In this document: positions 61,757-64,000 of the stretch, in pieces | How the letters are laid out: every line of letters starts with the position of its first letter | Numbering within the stretch: the first letter of the stretch is position 1 | Origin: DATLGB01 sp963740765 | GTDB lineage: Bacteria; Actinomycetota; Thermoleophilia; Solirubrobacterales; Solirubrobacteraceae | Reading direction: 5' to 3' | DNA length: 64,000 nt | Assembly (NCBI GenBank): GCA_963740765.1 | Contig: CAVUFN010000016.1 | Location: 248,001 to 312,000 of the forward strand | Translations under genes and position numbers: made by a program | The notes under the pieces: generated by a model | The model's database searches: none | Seen by the model: the letters and a program-made list of their open reading frames with translations, nothing else | What the model was told of the DNA's origin: nothing

Positions 61757-62505
61757 CAGCCGAAGAGGCGGGCGGCGTTCGCCTCGACCGCGGCCTCGAG
61801 CTCCTCGTACGCCATCCCGCGCGCCTCGGCGACGAAGCGGGCGGTGTGGGCGACGTAGGCGGGCTGGTTGCGCTCCTTGCGCACGACCTGCGGCGTCAGG
61901 TACGGCGCGTCCGTCTCCACGAGGATCCGATCGAGCGGGGCGCGCAGCGCGGTGGCCGCCAGCGCTTGGTTCTTCGGATACGTGACGTTGCCCGCGTAGG
62001 AGACGTACCAGCCGTGCTCGAGGCACGCGTCGAAGCGCGACGCCATCGAGAAGCAGTGCAGGATCACCGTGACGTCCTGCGCGTCGCGTGCGAGGGTCGC
62101 GATCGTGTCGTCGTCGGCCTCGCGCGTGTGGATGACCAGCGGCTTGCCGGTGTCGCGCGCGATCTCGATCTGCGCCGCGAACGCGCGGGCCTGATCCTCG
62201 CGGGACGCGTGATCGCGGAAGTAGTCGAGGCCGGTCTCACCGATCGCGCGGCAACGGGGATCGGCGGCGAGCTCGGCGAGCGTGGCCGCGTCGTCGTCGC
62301 GGTACTCGCCGGCGTGGTTCGGGTGCCAGCCGACCGCCGCGTACACGACCCCGTCGAAGCGCTCCGCCGCGGCGAGCGCCGCGCGGCTGTTCTCGACGTC
62401 GGTGCCGACCGTGAGGAGCTTGTGGACGCCGGCGTCCTGGGCGCGGGCGACGATGTCGGCGTCCTCGCCCGGCGTCGAGTCCAGGTGGGTGTGGCTGTCG
62501 ATCAC
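61753..62505 (-). CDS. tatD: TatD-family metal-dependent DNase
   Basis: A 250-residue TIM-barrel hydrolase. Metal ligands are visible in DSHTHLD, the glutamate of GETGLDYFRD, HTREAD, HCFSM and ETDAPYL. TatD proteins are 3'-5' exonucleases and D-aminoacyl hydrolases implicated in DNA repair. The GTG start at 62505 overlaps the metG stop by 4 bp. The metG-tatD-rsmA order is standard in Firmicutes and Actinobacteria. Confidence 0.96.
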   Translation of the reverse strand: MIDSHTHLDSTPGEDADIVARAQDAGVHKLLTVGTDVENSRAALAAAERFDGVVYAAVGWHPNHAGEYRDDDAATLAELAADPRCRAIGETGLDYFRDHASREDQARAFAAQIEIARDTGKPLVIHTREADDDTIATLARDAQDVTVILHCFSMASRFDACLEHGWYVSYAGNVTYPKNQALAATALRAPLDRILVETDAPYLTPQVVRKERNQPAYVAHTARFVAEARGMAYEELEAAVEANAARLFGW

Positions 62506-64000
62506 TGCGGTTTGGGGAACAACGGCGGCAGCTCGCCGATGGGCGCGCCGGGCCGGCCCGTCCCGAAGGCGGCGTCGGCGACGTCGGCGCGCTCGTCGCC
62601 GAGCGCGACGAGGAGCTTCGTGGTGCTCTCCGGCAGGTACGGGTGCAGCAGGACGGTGACCGTCCGCAGGCCCTCGGCGAGCGAGCGCAGCACCGTCGCG
62701 AGGTGCTCGGCCCGGGCGGGCTCCTTGGCCAGCTTCCAGGGGGCCTGCTCCTCGACGTAGCGGTTCAGGCGCCGGACCCGGACCCAGATGCGCTCCAGCG
62801 CCTGGGTGACCTCGGCGCGGTCGAGCAGATCGCAGACCTCCGTCGGCAGCTCGGCGAACTCGGCGGCGAGCTCCGGGGCGGGCTCGGCGTCCGGGACCTG
62901 CGCGTCCGCGTAGCGGCGCAGCATGTTCAGCGTGCGGCTGGCCAGATTGCCGTAGTCGTTGGCGAGCTCGCTCGTGTAGCGCTCCTCGAAGCCGGCCGGC
63001 GACACGTTGCCGTCCAGGCCGAACGACACCTCGCGGAAGCAGTAGTACCGCAGCGCGTCGGTGCCGAAGCGGTCGATGATCGTGAACGGGTCGAGCACGT
63101 TGCCGAGGCTCTTGGACATCTTGTGCTCGTTCATGAGCAGGAAGCCGTGGACGAACACGTGCTTCGGCAGCTCGATGCCCGCGGCGAGCAGCAGCGCCGG
63201 CCAGAACACGCAGTGGAACTTGAGGATGTCCTTGCCGATGACGTGGAAGGTCGCCGGCCAGAAGGTGTCGCTGAGGTCCCGGTCGGGATCGGCGAAGCGC
63301 AGCGCCGTGACGTAGTTCAGGAGCGCGTCGAACCAGACGTAGAAGACGTGGTCGGAGTCCCAGGGGACCTCGACGCCCCAGGTGAGGTTCGCACGGCTGA
63401 GGGAGACGTCCTGCAGGCCACCCGTGATGAACGACCGCGCCTCGTTGTACCGGACCCGCGGGACCACGAAGTCGGGCTGATCGGTGTAGAGCTGCTCCAG
63501 CTTCTCCTGGAACGCGGAGAGCTGGAAGAAGTAGTTCTCCTCCTGCTCGCGCGTGAGCGGGATCAGGTGGATCTTGCACGTGTTGTCGGGCCCGATCTCC
63601 GCTTCCGTCTTGAAGTCGGCGCAGCGGGGGCAATACCAGCCCTCGTACTGGCCCTTGTAGACGTAGCCGTTGTCGTAGACCCGCTGCAGGATGTCCTGGA
63701 CCGCCGCCTTGTGGCGCTCGTCCGACGTGCGGATGAAGAAGTCGTTGGAGACGTTCAGCGTCGGCATCAGCTCCTGGAACCGCTGCGCGTTGCGGTCGGC
63801 CAGCTCCTTCGGCGTCACCCCGGCCGCCTCGGCCGCCTGCGCCACCGGCTCCCCGTGCTCATCCGTCCCCGTGAGGAAGAACACCTCCTCCCCCCGCTGA
63901 CGCTGGTGCCGGGCCAGGATGTCGGCCCCGATCGCCGTGTATGCATGGCCCAGATGAGGCGCCGCATTGACGTAGAAGATCGGCGTCGTCACGTAGAAGG
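62502..64000 (-). CDS. metG: methionyl-tRNA synthetase (5' end outside the window)
   Basis: A class I aminoacyl-tRNA synthetase, 499 codons visible. The signature HIGH is HLGH (APHLGHAYT) and KMSKS is present (EHKMSKSLGN). Zinc-type cysteines are in GWYCPRCADF and a later CKIH. The anticodon-binding domain follows and the C terminus lacks the dimerisation domain. The first visible codons (FYV before TTPIFYVN) show that translation begins a few residues beyond position 64000; the GTG at 63992 inside the window is therefore not the likely start. Confidence 0.97.
   Translation of the reverse strand, partial: FYVTTPIFYVNAAPHLGHAYTAIGADILARHQRQRGEEVFFLTGTDEHGEPVAQAAEAAGVTPKELADRNAQRFQELMPTLNVSNDFFIRTSDERHKAAVQDILQRVYDNGYVYKGQYEGWYCPRCADFKTEAEIGPDNTCKIHLIPLTREQEENYFFQLSAFQEKLEQLYTDQPDFVVPRVRYNEARSFITGGLQDVSLSRANLTWGVEVPWDSDHVFYVWFDALLNYVTALRFADPDRDLSDTFWPATFHVIGKDILKFHCVFWPALLLAAGIELPKHVFVHGFLLMNEHKMSKSLGNVLDPFTIIDRFGTDALRYYCFREVSFGLDGNVSPAGFEERYTSELANDYGNLASRTLNMLRRYADAQVPDAEPAPELAAEFAELPTEVCDLLDRAEVTQALERIWVRVRRLNRYVEEQAPWKLAKEPARAEHLATVLRSLAEGLRTVTVLLHPYLPESTTKLLVALGDERADVADAAFGTGRPGAPIGELPPLFPKPQ

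Overview
This window is GC-rich throughout (bias visible in every codon third position), gene-dense, and made of short operons with many 4-bp ATGA/GTGA overlaps and frequent GTG or TTG starts. The gene content points to a high-GC actinobacterium. A six-gene MCE cassette, actinobacterial acyl-CoA synthetases, an HxlR-SCP2 regulator, a PucR regulator, a DUF4235 protein, CsrA and a DhnA-type aldolase together suggest class Thermoleophilia (Solirubrobacter/Conexibacter-like). That placement is inference; there is no rRNA in the window. I see no insertion sequence, prophage or CRISPR array.

Layout. 1-13 kb: a two-component cluster (stand-alone receiver, LuxR-type response regulator, convergent GAF-PAS histidine kinase), an acyl-CoA synthetase, a FUSC-type membrane protein, a 2-hydroxyacid dehydrogenase, a bicupin, Ppx/GppA, a TPP-dependent enzyme and a membrane adenylate cyclase. 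12.2-13.7 kb: a DsbA-like protein divergent from an HxlR regulator that appears to start at ATT, with a palindromic operator candidate between them. 13.7-22.4 kb: six MCE/MlaD genes in one overlapping operon, without a YrbE permease or MceG ATPase next to them. 22.5-36 kb: Ohr, an odd UAA tRNA, an ECF sigma factor fused to an anti-sigma zinc-finger domain and a long Pro-rich tail, a CsaA/acyl-CoA dehydrogenase/alcohol dehydrogenase operon, a small hydrolase operon, SelD, a rhomboid-like pseudoprotease, a YbdK-type ligase, class I aldolase, a RecQ-phosphoribosyltransferase fusion, and CsrA.

37-64 kb, mostly on the minus strand, is a housekeeping backbone. In transcription order it runs metG, tatD, rsmA, ispE, then glmU, prs, then rplY (L25), pth, mfd, a PpiC foldase, mazG, eno and an FtsB/DivIC protein. 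This matches the order of the metS-yabD-ksgA-ispE-glmU-prs-ctc-pth-mfd-mazG-divIC region of Bacillus, so it looks like an old conserved gene order. Accessory blocks sit inside it: an S55-peptidase-like secreted protein, an EAL-like protein, an MTAP-type phosphorylase, a PucR regulator, a long-chain acyl-CoA ligase and several unknown genes.

The most unusual items are: the class-I-shaped tRNA with a UAA anticodon; an unidentified structured RNA candidate at 8.69-8.9 kb; the sigma/anti-sigma fusion; the ATT-started HxlR regulator with its operator; a 10-bp inverted repeat exactly at the truncated start of a regulator (54.26-54.30 kb); a 40-bp nested palindrome at 45.92 kb; a repeated compact hairpin filling two convergent gene junctions of identical length; and a palindromic element inserted in the 3' end of the adenylate cyclase gene.
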